Shown here in pieces: positions 18,292 to 25,840 of a stretch of DNA of 64,000 bases. The translations under genes were made by a program, and so were the position numbers. The notes below the pieces were generated by a model. The model searched no databases. It had not been told where the DNA came from and saw only the letters and a program-made list of their open reading frames with translations. The first letter of the stretch is position 1, and each line of letters starts with the position of its first letter. The stretch comes from G963665925 sp050596425 (GTDB lineage Bacteria > Bacillota > Clostridia > Peptostreptococcales > Acidaminobacteraceae). Location: assembly GCF_050596425.1 (NCBI RefSeq), contig NZ_CP192292.1, positions 1,612,001-1,676,000 on the forward strand, read 5' to 3'.

Positions 18292-21200
18292 AAAAATGGC
18301 CAATATATGATTTTATGCAATATCTTGAGACACCAAGACTTGTTGATGATGAAGATCCTGACAAGGTTCTTGTTATAAAAGGATATGAGTATGATTTAAT
18401 AGGGAATATTGTAAAGAAAATCTATCCCACAGCGTATATATATGATGCATCTGATACAGCAAATCGTGATAAGTATACCGAATTTTATGAGTATGATCTT
18501 TTAAATAGGTTGATAAAAAAATCTTGGTATGATGGAAACACAATTGTTTTTGAACAGACAACCTACGATAAAATGGATAATATTTTGACTGTAAGAAATC
18601 CATCTGGTCATACAACTGAGTATGTTTATGACGCAAGAAATAGAAAAGTTGAGTTTAAAGATGAGAATGCTAGCATTACAATATTTGAGTATGATCTCAA
18701 TGGAAATATGACCAGAATGATCAACGCCAACAATCAGAGTGTATATAACTATTTTGATTCTATGGGTAGGCTTGTGGAGACAAAGAACGATGCCCTTGAA
18801 GTTACAGGTCGAAATGTCTATAACTCAAGTGGCCAGTTGATTAAGAAGATTGATGCCAAAGGCTATGCATCGGGCAGTGATGACGAATCTAGATATGGGA
18901 TTGAATACACTTATGATTTGGCTGGGAGAGTGGTCTCACAACTTGATCCGGAGTCTAAAGTTAGCGGACTCACTGAAACAGTGTCAAATATCTATAACCA
19001 GTATAGTGAAGTGATTCAAATTACAGATGCCAACGGCTCATCAATGCAGTTTGAATATGATGATGCAGGTTTTTTGATCAAAACCATAGATGCCCTAAAT
19101 AACGAAACCATCCATACTTATGATTTTGTAGGGAATACGAGAACGACAAGAGATGGTAATGGTCATGTAACAGAGTACTATTATCATGATCAAAATCTTT
19201 TGTACACACAGACAGATGCAGATGGCAAGCAGATGGTCTTTAGGTATGATATCAGTCTAAACAATGTGGCAGTTCGTACCAAGAATTCAAATACAATTCA
19301 AAGTGTATTTGACAATTTGGGAAGACTTGTAGAAAAATATAATAATGACGGTGAAAATATTTACTACGAGTATGATGTTCTTGGAAACAGAATAAAAATG
19401 ATTGATGGTTCAGGTGTAACGGAGTATGACTATGACGCTAAGAGTCAACTGCTTAAAAAGACTATAGATAATGTGGTTGCATTAACGTACACTTATGATG
19501 ATATTGGCAATAAACTCTCGATGACTGATGCGGATAATATTGTTACAAACTATGTATATGACAATGAAAACAGACTGGAAAGTGCGACAACTATCAAGGG
19601 AACAAGCGTGAATGTCTCAAGCTATACCTATGATGCCAACGGCAATCGACTGACGCACCTGGAGAGTTCGAGTGGGTTAGAAACAACTTATAGTTATGAT
19701 AAAAATAATAGACTGCTTACTCAAGTAACGAATGATGCTGATAATAATACGATCTTTAACGGGACCTATGTCTATGATCATGCGGGCAATCAGCTTTCAA
19801 AAACAGAAAATGGACAGACAACCACTCTGGTATATGACGCTCTCAATAGGGTGAGTGATATAACATACCCTAGCGGTGACCTCGTGACCTACACATATGA
19901 TGGAGCGGGCAACAGACTTAAAGAGACTCAAACACTAGCTTCAAGTGCCACTGAGTTTATTAATAGTGTAGCCTATACCTATGCCAAAATTGATATAGAC
20001 TACACTTATACAGATGCCAACCAGCTCCTGAATGTAACGAGTAAACACTTAGATGGTCAGAATACAGAACTATTCAGAAAGATAAAGGACCATTACTATG
20101 ACGATAATGGTAATGACATCCAAGAAGTGAGTAGTACAATAATCCAGGATATTGCTGGACCTGCATTTGAAATAAGCACTATGACATCTATGTCACAAAC
20201 CATACATCCGGCCTTTGTACTAAATGAGCATGTCAGAAAAGTGTATGACGGATACAACAGAGCCGTAGAGTTTGAGACCGTAAAACCAACAGGTATTACC
20301 ATTTCGAAAATGACATACAATGGCGATAATTTAAGAGTGACAAGAGACGTTGAGTCTGTACAGGAAGGAGAAACTGAAACGATCACTTACCTGTACGATG
20401 GTGCATATGTTGTAAGAGAAGAAGCCAGCGGACAAACAGACAGACCATCAAGCCTTAGGTATATAGTAGGAACAAGCTATGTGGGGCACATAGACAGCAA
20501 TAATCAGACCCACTTGTATGTATACAATGGTCATGGAGATACAGTCAAAGTTTACGACAAGGCGGGGCGTGTCCTCAATAGTTATGACTACGATATATTT
20601 GGTAAGAGCACGCTATCAAATGAGTCAAGTTATGAGACTCACATACGGTACGCTGGAGAGTACTATGATAGTGATACAGGATTTTACTACTTGAGAGCTA
20701 GGTACTACAATCCGGTCACAGGAAGGTTTGTCAACGAAGACAGCGTATGGGGTAAAAAACATCAGCCCCTTAGCTTGAATCTATATACCTATGCCTATAA
20801 CAATCCAGTTCGTTTTATCGATCCATCAGGTCATGTTGTAACAGACTGGGAACGAAGAAACCTATCAAAGTCTGACCAAATGAAAGTTGCACGGGCAGGT
20901 CAGGACTGGTCGAGGGCGAAAAGTAGTTATGATAATGCACCTAAACATCTTAAAGCAGGTTATAGAGAAATCATGCGGTTGTCGCATGAAAGAGCAAAAA
21001 AGACAAGAGAAGCAAATATAAAAGACAATGAAAGAGTTCAAAGCAATGGATATGTGGTTAATAAAAAAGTAAAGAAGGATGTAGCGACTGGAGGGAGAAA
21101 TGAATATAGTGACGCAGGTGTTTTAAGAGGAAAATATGAAAAGCAAAAAAGCAAGACATATTCATCTAGTTCGGGTCGTGAAGATAAAAAATCTCCTAGT

Positions 21201-21974
21201 TCTAGTGATGAAAATGTAGATAATAGTAATACTTTAATAGAGAATACCATTCCTGTAGTGGATAATAAGAGTCAGATTGATACAACTATGGAGGCGCAAG
21301 AACTTGTTGAAGGTCCAACGATCAATAGTGATATATCAGGATTAACGGTTCATAAGGAGTTCTCGAATCTGAATAAAGTTGCTACAATTAAAGAGGATAT
21401 GTTAGATCCAAGTATTAGTGAGACAAGTGATCAGGGCGCTTTTTATGAGGGAAATGTAGAAACTGAGGATGTTGAAGACAAAAAGAATGGTGTACTCGGT
21501 ATAGGTTTATCTGGTTCTGCACATCTTATGGGTGGAGGTAGTTCCGGTAAGACAATGTATTTTGATAGGAATGGAAATATCGCAATAATGCAATCTACGT
21601 CATTGACAGCGACAACAGATGTAGAGCTTTCAGGAGGAATTACTGCAGAGGTAAGCTTTAATGCTAATGATGTAAGACAGATGAATGGTCGGTCTGTTGT
21701 CAGTGGTACAGGTGGTGATTTACCAGGTATCTCACCAGGGGGCAACTATGAATACTCAATGTCTGAAGGAACTGGAGAAGTAACATCTCATTCTTTAGAA
21801 TTAAATATGAATATGAGTATTTCTCCTGCGGAGGTTCACGGTGGAATGTCAGAAAATGAAATGTTAACGAGGTTCAATTACAAGGATTTAGAAGGGGAGC
21901 ATCACGGAAGTATATTTGGACTAAATTATTCAATAGAGTTTGACTTTAAGAATTGGGAGTTCAGTATTAAATAG
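18285..21974 (+). CDS. RHS/YD-repeat protein 1, C-terminal part with core and tip
   Basis: This is the -1 frame continuation of the RHS gene, about 1229 residues from the frame break; the first in-frame ATG is only at 18315 and lacks a good ribosome site. It is packed with YD repeats and reaches the conserved RHS core end (FYYLRARYYNPVTGRFVNED, then YNNPVRFIDPSGH at about 20795-20833). After that comes a ~380-residue variable tip. The first part of the tip is basic (RRNLSKSDQMKVARAGQDW); the last ~170 residues are a Gly/Ser-rich beta-type domain I do not recognise. A toxin role is typical for RHS tips but no known toxin motif is visible. A small membrane-protein gene follows as immunity candidate. 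Confidence 0.85.
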   Translation, partial: LVEKWPIYDFMQYLETPRLVDDEDPDKVLVIKGYEYDLIGNIVKKIYPTAYIYDASDTANRDKYTEFYEYDLLNRLIKKSWYDGNTIVFEQTTYDKMDNILTVRNPSGHTTEYVYDARNRKVEFKDENASITIFEYDLNGNMTRMINANNQSVYNYFDSMGRLVETKNDALEVTGRNVYNSSGQLIKKIDAKGYASGSDDESRYGIEYTYDLAGRVVSQLDPESKVSGLTETVSNIYNQYSEVIQITDANGSSMQFEYDDAGFLIKTIDALNNETIHTYDFVGNTRTTRDGNGHVTEYYYHDQNLLYTQTDADGKQMVFRYDISLNNVAVRTKNSNTIQSVFDNLGRLVEKYNNDGENIYYEYDVLGNRIKMIDGSGVTEYDYDAKSQLLKKTIDNVVALTYTYDDIGNKLSMTDADNIVTNYVYDNENRLESATTIKGTSVNVSSYTYDANGNRLTHLESSSGLETTYSYDKNNRLLTQVTNDADNNTIFNGTYVYDHAGNQLSKTENGQTTTLVYDALNRVSDITYPSGDLVTYTYDGAGNRLKETQTLASSATEFINSVAYTYAKIDIDYTYTDANQLLNVTSKHLDGQNTELFRKIKDHYYDDNGNDIQEVSSTIIQDIAGPAFEISTMTSMSQTIHPAFVLNEHVRKVYDGYNRAVEFETVKPTGITISKMTYNGDNLRVTRDVESVQEGETETITYLYDGAYVVREEASGQTDRPSSLRYIVGTSYVGHIDSNNQTHLYVYNGHGDTVKVYDKAGRVLNSYDYDIFGKSTLSNESSYETHIRYAGEYYDSDTGFYYLRARYYNPVTGRFVNEDSVWGKKHQPLSLNLYTYAYNNPVRFIDPSGHVVTDWERRNLSKSDQMKVARAGQDWSRAKSSYDNAPKHLKAGYREIMRLSHERAKKTREANIKDNERVQSNGYVVNKKVKKDVATGGRNEYSDAGVLRGKYEKQKSKTYSSSSGREDKKSPSSSDENVDNSNTLIENTIPVVDNKSQIDTTMEAQELVEGPTINSDISGLTVHKEFSNLNKVATIKEDMLDPSISETSDQGAFYEGNVETEDVEDKKNGVLGIGLSGSAHLMGGGSSGKTMYFDRNGNIAIMQSTSLTATTDVELSGGITAEVSFNANDVRQMNGRSVVSGTGGDLPGISPGGNYEYSMSEGTGEVTSHSLELNMNMSISPAEVHGGMSENEMLTRFNYKDLEGEHHGSIFGLNYSIEFDFKNWEFSIK

Positions 21975-21996
21975 AATCGGAGGTGTTGATAGGGAA

Positions 21997-22431
21997 ATGG
22001 AGATTAAAAGAAATTTTTATAGTACATTTATTGATACAATGATTTATATTTTCATGACATTAATGATGACGACAGTTCTTGGATTTTTCATGAATATAAA
22101 TAATGATGAAATATCAGTAATGTCAATTGTTCTACCATTTATTTTGAGTGTAATACTATCGGGAGTTATTATGACTAAATACTATGATAGGTTTCCGGTG
22201 GGGGTAACACTTAAGGGTGAACAAATTACCTTTCACAAGTTGATAAGAAAGGATAAGATTCATATAAGTGACATAATCAAAATCTCAGAAATAAATACAA
22301 TGAGTAAAGTAACAGGCTCTATCTTGTATGTAATCAAATATGAAGGCAATAGTGTTTCGCTTAACAATAAACGATATAATAAGTTGGACGAATTTATTTC
22401 GGAAATCAAAGAAAAATCACCTACAAATTAA
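21997..22431 (+). CDS. Small two-helix membrane protein, immunity candidate for rhs1
   Basis: This is a 144-residue protein starting at ATG 21997, with GGAGG about 13 bases upstream. Two hydrophobic segments lie near residues 11-31 and 41-60. They are followed by a soluble beta-type region (FPVGVTLKGEQITFHKLIRKDKIHISDI) resembling bacterial PH-like domains that follow paired helices. It starts 22 bases after the rhs1 stop on the same strand. Small unrelated genes at this position are usually immunity proteins in RHS systems, so that is the inferred role. I do not recognise a named family. A similar two-helix protein occurs at 39323-39841 away from any RHS gene, so the fold alone does not prove immunity. 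Confidence 0.6.
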   Translation: MEIKRNFYSTFIDTMIYIFMTLMMTTVLGFFMNINNDEISVMSIVLPFILSVILSGVIMTKYYDRFPVGVTLKGEQITFHKLIRKDKIHISDIIKISEINTMSKVTGSILYVIKYEGNSVSLNNKRYNKLDEFISEIKEKSPTN

Positions 22432-23133
22432 GTCATATGTTCGATAGGGCTACCCAGTGTCTAGCGAAACAACAACTATACAGATAGAGGTTACCCCTGT
22501 AAGACCTGCATGAAAAATTTTCAAATTTTCATGTGCGTACAAATAAGACTTGAAAAAGGTGTTATGTACCCACAAAAATGAATATTTAGATTTTGAATGA
22601 ATCCTCAGTTACCACCGTGTAATTGAGGATTTTCTTTACCTATTATTACCTATTATCATTATGTCATTTTTCAGATTCTCACATGGGTGGGGCAAAATCA
22701 TGATGCCAGAAGTAAGAGACAAAACACTATAGTAAGTAAGCCCACTAACAAAACCAAAGCTTTACCGTCTAGTATAATACCCACCCATAAAACCAACCGT
22801 ATTTTACAAAAGAATCGTCAGATACTATCGTAATTGTAAAAAACTTCTTAGTCTCTTTCTCTCCCAGCCTATTGAAAATACTTTGTTTCAATAGGTTATT
22901 CTCATTTTTGAATCAAAAAACTTAAAAATAAATAGGTACAACCTCGCAACAAAACCATTCCTCACATCGGCATACATGGTGAGGGCAGTCAAGTTAATAC
23001 AATTCCTCATAATATAGAGGGTATTTCATGCAGTCCTCTGACACCTGTGAACCTAGTGTGTTCTCCTTTATCACCTCCTAATGATACTGTCCAGACCACA
23101 GTCTGATGGGTTCACAGGTCGGTTCTTGTCAAC
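22432..23133 (+). other. Gene-free scar region with several hairpins
   Basis: I see no convincing gene in these ~700 bases. It holds a palindromic hairpin at 22509-22533, a terminator-like hairpin near 22599-22635 (AATCCTCA with TGAGGATT, then a T-rich tail), a hairpin near 22870-22896 (CCTATTGAAA with TTTCAATAGG), and a widely spaced 11-bp inverted repeat at 23043-23053 and 23109-23119. On the minus strand inside the last loop is a Shine-Dalgarno-like AGGAGG with no gene after it. The region reads as leftover mobile-element or 3'-UTR sequence. Confidence 0.4.
22599..22637 (+). terminator. Terminator-like hairpin after the rhs1 immunity candidate
   Basis: AATCCTCA pairs with TGAGGATT around a ~16-base loop and is followed by TTCTTT. 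It is placed about 170 bases after the small membrane gene on the same strand. Confidence 0.5.
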
Positions 23134-23160
23134 GGAAATTGTAACACTTAGTGATAGGTC
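23134..23160 (+). repeat. Left terminal inverted repeat of the IS
   Basis: GGAAATTGTAACAC followed by TTAGTGATAGGTC matches the right end in inverted orientation with a handful of mismatches. Confidence 0.7.
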
Positions 23161-23166
23161 AATAAC

Positions 23167-24056
23167 CTATGCAGCATAACGAGCATAAAATGGCGGTAGT
23201 CCATTATTATATGTATGAGGTCTACGGTAGTTATACCAATCGTAAATATAATCATCGACTGCCACATCAAGTTCTTTTTCTGTGTAAAAATGGAATACGT
23301 TTATGAGTTCTAGCTTGAAGGTTCCGTAAAAGCGTTCCATAACTGCATTGTCACCTGGACGGCCGGCACGACTCATACTCTGCTGGATTTTAAGGGATTC
23401 ACAGTGTTTGCTAAAGGCTTTTGAACAAAACTGCGAGCCTTGGTCGCTATGAAGGATCAAGCCATCTGGAATGGAATTGTTTTTAACTGCAATGTTAAGT
23501 GTATCAATTGTTAATTGCGCATCAATGCGATAACTATTTAGACTAGCTACGACTTTTCGATCATAAAGATTAATGATACTACAGTTGTAACGGAACGCTC
23601 CATCAACAAGTTTCATGTATGTAAAATCAGTACACTATTTTGTATTTGGAAGATCAGCTCTAAAATCACGATTGATAAGATTTTCAAACACCTTATGCTG
23701 TTCACCACGAACATAAGGTTTCTTCTTTCTCCGTATGGTCGCTTTCAAACCGAGTTCGTCCAGGTATTAATAAACTGTAGCATCACAATCGATGTATCCA
23801 GCCATTCTTAAAAGGTTGCCAATCATGCGGTAGCCAACAGTGCCATTATGCTCATGAAAGCGAGCTTTGATTTCGGATTTTGGATGTTCTACGTGTTCGT
23901 GATGCTTATGTTTTCGATGCTTGAGATAATTGTAATAGGCATTAGGGGTGAGTTGAAACTTTCTCAGTAACCAATGTACTCCAAACTCCTTTTGGTGACA
24001 TTGAATGAATTTGTACTTTACTCGTCGATTTCCCTCGCGAAGAATGCTGCCGTCTT
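23167..24056 (-). pseudogene. IS3-family transposase OrfB, interrupted by two stops
   Basis: Read in the -1 frame after orfA, this is a typical integrase-fold transposase: an N-terminal HTH-like part (YKFIQCHQKEFGVHWLLRKF), then the DDE domain with TDFTYMKL, LILHSDQGSQF and GDNAVMERFYGTFK, ending at YRRPHTYNNGLPPFYARYAA. Two in-frame stops interrupt it: a TAA in place of a codon in ATVY-YLDEL near 23768, and a TAG where the family has TGG, just before CTDFTYM near 23635. An intact start is not available downstream, so the transposase is expected to be dead. Confidence 0.85.
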
Positions 24057-24308
24057 TTTTAAGAAACGGTTCTCCTTTTCTAGTTCGGCAAGCTTTTTAC
24101 GTAGCTCTTTGACTTCATTATAGGATTTATCTTTTTGCTGGAGTTCAGGACTAACTTTGCATTCTTCACGGTGTTTCTTCAACCAAAACCTTAATGTGCC
24201 ACTGCCTAGTTTGTATTCTTTCGTAAGGCTTTTTATAGTTCTTCCATCTTCAAGATGAAGACGGATTATTTTGTCTTTCAATTGTGGGTCATATCTTTTT
24301 GCTGACAT
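24018..24308 (-). CDS. IS3-family transposase OrfA
   Basis: This 96-residue protein has an N-terminal helix-turn-helix of the HTH_Tnp_1 type (MSAKRYDPQLKDKIIRLHLE, then GSGTLRFWLKKH) and a C-terminal leucine-zipper-like helix (VKELRKKLAELEKENRFLKK). It binds the IS ends and normally supplies the N-terminus of the OrfAB fusion transposase. The frame is intact although the partner OrfB is broken. Confidence 0.88.
   Translation of the reverse strand: MSAKRYDPQLKDKIIRLHLEDGRTIKSLTKEYKLGSGTLRFWLKKHREECKVSPELQQKDKSYNEVKELRKKLAELEKENRFLKKTAAFFAREIDE
24054..24060 (-). other. A AAA AAG -1 frameshift site of the IS
   Basis: On the minus strand orfA reads TTA AAA AAG, placing A AAA AAG in slippery phase. 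A -1 step leads straight into the orfB frame (DGSILREGNRRVKYKF). This is the standard IS3-family way to make the OrfAB fusion. Confidence 0.75.
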
Positions 24309-24341
24309 GTAACTTCACTCCTTTGTTTGATTTTAACATCA

Positions 24342-24368
24342 AACCTATCCCGTGGTGTTACAATTTCA
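24342..24368 (-). repeat. Right terminal inverted repeat of the IS
   Basis: Read on the minus strand this end is TGAAATTGTAACAC followed by CACGGGATAGGTT, the partner of the left repeat. Confidence 0.7.
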
Positions 24369-24585
24369 GTTTAGCAGTTCCCTCGGACTAGTGCTTATAG
24401 CAGTCTTATCAGTAAGAGGTGCATACCGATTGCTTTTGAATGAAAAATTTGGTCAAGCAATAGGGAGTGTTATGGTAACTATTGCACTCTATATTGGAAT
24501 GCGAGTATTCCAGAAGATATGGATTGATAGAGGTGCAGAAGATAGATACTTGTACTTTTTCTTAGGGAGAAGCAAAAACAAATAA
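24352..24585 (+). pseudogene. 3' remnant of a small membrane protein gene cut by the IS
   Basis: The open frame begins with GTG codons inside the right IS end, so its first residues are IS-derived and the native start has been lost. The remaining ~71 residues have two hydrophobic stretches (LGLVLIAVLS; IGSVMVTIALYIGMRVF) and a basic tail. It sits directly before the terminator and conserved non-coding block, the same place held by the immunity candidate at locus 2, so it may be the remains of another immunity-type gene. I do not recognise the family. Confidence 0.45.
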
Positions 24586-24635
24586 AAACTCAATGCATAA
24601 AGCGCTTCATCTTATAGCATAAAAACACATTTTGA

Positions 24636-24676
24636 GCGGTGGAAAAACAGAAGTAAGTTTTTCCATCGCTTTTTTC
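24636..24676 (+). terminator. Rho-independent terminator, copy 1
   Basis: GCGGTGGAAAAAC (24636-24648) pairs with GTTTTTCCATCGC (24657-24669) and is followed by six T. The homologous stem at 60383-60416 has different bases that still pair, so the structure has been kept. Confidence 0.85.
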
Positions 24677-24691
24677 AATTTTTGAAGTGTC

Positions 24692-24721
24692 AAAACTCAC
24701 TGCAGAATAATAATTCTGCCA
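24692..24721 (+). repeat. 30-bp identical block with 7-4-7 inverted repeat, copy 1
   Basis: All 30 bases are identical to 60439-60468. The centre is GCAGAAT-AATA-ATTCTGC. Two readings are possible: a recombinase core site (two inverted arms about a short spacer), or a promoter -10 region, because TTGAAG lies 17 bases upstream of GAATAA. It stands upstream of a tyrosine recombinase gene in both copies. Confidence 0.5.
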
Positions 24722-24880
24722 TCAGTCACACTAAATCAGAATCGAATCGCAAGCAGAAACACCGTAAACAGGCTCGAAGTGGATTGTTGGAAGAATCCAG
24801 AACACCGAGTCACAAAACCGTATATAATATGAATTAGCTTACAAGGAGATCAAAGGACAATACCCCTTTGATCTCTTTTG
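24717..24880 (+). ncRNA. Candidate small RNA upstream of recombinase, copy 1
   Basis: This ~160-base block lies between a promoter-like pair (TTGAAG at 24682-24687, then GAATAAT) and a terminator hairpin. It closely matches 60464-60625 although no protein frame is shared. An internal stem TGGATT/AATCCA is inside a wider GGCTC/GAGTC pairing, and both are kept in the two copies. It could instead be an untranslated leader of the recombinase gene or recombination-site DNA. No known RNA family is recognised. Confidence 0.35.
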
Positions 24881-24887
24881 TCGTTTT
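24846..24887 (+). terminator. Terminator-like hairpin just before the recombinase start, copy 1
   Basis: GAGATCAAAGG (24846-24856) pairs perfectly with CCTTTGATCTC (24865-24875), followed by TTTTGTCGTTTT. It ends the candidate RNA, or attenuates transcription into the recombinase gene. Confidence 0.7.
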
Positions 24888-24904
24888 GGGAAAAGAGAAA
24901 AACA

Positions 24905-25231
24905 ATGTCAACAATCAAAGCCTTTGAAGATTACCTCGGACAAGAAGGCAAGAGTGAGAAGACCATTGAAAGCTATGTTGGAGATGTACGAGGACTAGAA
25001 CCCTTCATACAGGAAAGGGTGTTGAATTTCGATGGTACACTTAATCGCTTCATGATAAAAAGTTACAAAACGGTACTAATAGAAGAAGTTTACAAACCAA
25101 CCACGATCAACAGGAAGGTCAATAGCATAGCCAGCTACAGCAGATTTTTGATAAAAATAGGCTATATAACTAACATGGATGTTGACTATAAGTGTTACAG
25201 AATAAAGATATACGGCCGTTGTACTGAATGA
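24905..25231 (+). pseudogene. Truncated XerC/D-like tyrosine recombinase
   Basis: Starting at ATG 24905, about 100 residues match the N-terminal SAM-like core-binding domain of the intact recombinase at 60651-61520 (TIKAFEDYLGQEGKSEKTIE; FDGTLNRFMIKSY; TTINRKVNSIASYSRFLI), at roughly 60 percent identity by eye. The match stops near 25204, before any catalytic residue, and the sequence switches into an RHS-like segment. It cannot be an active recombinase. Confidence 0.85.
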
Positions 25232-25775
25232 GCATGTCAGAAAAGTGTATGACGGATACAACAGAGCCGTAGAGTTTGAGACCGTAAAACCAACAGGTAT
25301 TACGATTTCGAAAATGACATACAATGGCGATAATTTAAGAGTGACAAGAGAAGTAGGACGATTTGTCAACGAAGACAGCGTATGGGGTAAAAAACATCAG
25401 CCCCTAAGCTTGAATCTATATACCTATGCCTATAACAATCCAGTTCGTTTTATCGATCCATCAGGTCATGTTGTAACAGACTGGGAACGAAGAAACCTAT
25501 CAAAGTCTGACCAAAGGAAAGTTGCACGGGCTGGTCAGGACTGGTCGAGGGCCAATGAGAAGTTAAACAGCAAGAATACACCGAAAAATCGTAAGGCTGG
25601 TTATAGGGAAATCATGCGACTTGCCCATGAAAGGGCAAAGAAGACAATAGAAGCAAATATAAAAGACAATGAAAGGGTTCAAAGCAATGGATATGTGGTT
25701 AATAAAAAAGTAAAGAAGGATGTAGCGACTGGAGGTAGAAATGAGTATGGTGACGCAGGTGTTTTAAGAGGATAA
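25209..25775 (+). pseudogene. Orphan RHS core and tip fragment
   Basis: This segment is a second, internally deleted copy of rhs1. About 25209-25350 matches 20208-20349 and about 25353-25772 matches 20717-21131, with ~370 bp removed in frame between them. The open frame (176 residues from a GTG at 25245) joins NLRVTREV directly to GRFVNED, keeps the core end FIDPSGHVVTDW, and ends at a TAA where rhs1 continues into its unique tip. Amino-acid changes cluster after QDWSRA. It lacks a start region of its own and is directly joined to the truncated recombinase. It resembles the orphan rhs tips that act as donors for tip exchange. Confidence 0.8.
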
Positions 25776-25840
25776 GGGAAATATATGCCAATCAAACATA
25801 TGATATAGTAAACATATAAGTTTCAAGAGGGAGCTGGCCA

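Larger units (their letters stand above)
23134..24368 (-). mobile_element. IS3-family insertion sequence (IS150-like), decayed
   Basis: The ~1235-bp element carries orfA and orfB in the minus direction with the IS3-family layout. Its ends are imperfect inverted repeats sharing GAAATTGTAACAC and then GATAGGT after a variable 4-base gap; the outermost base differs (G on the left, T on the right). I do not see a direct target duplication next to the ends. The orfB frame has two stop codons, so the copy is probably inactive. Its insertion appears to have cut the 5' end of the gene now at 24352-24585. Confidence 0.85.

Noticed and set aside
18300..18330. ATG at 18315 as the true start of a separate RHS gene
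   Set aside because: No ribosome site precedes it, there is no signal peptide, and the coding sequence upstream in the same frame already reads as RHS (LVEKWPIYDF).
22432..23133. CRISPR array or tandem repeat in the region before the IS
   Set aside because: The repeats are single inverted pairs, not regularly spaced direct repeats, and no cas genes are in the window.
24901..25231. Truncated recombinase as a working small integrase
   Set aside because: It stops before any catalytic Arg, His or Tyr and runs into RHS sequence, so only a DNA-binding fragment could be made.
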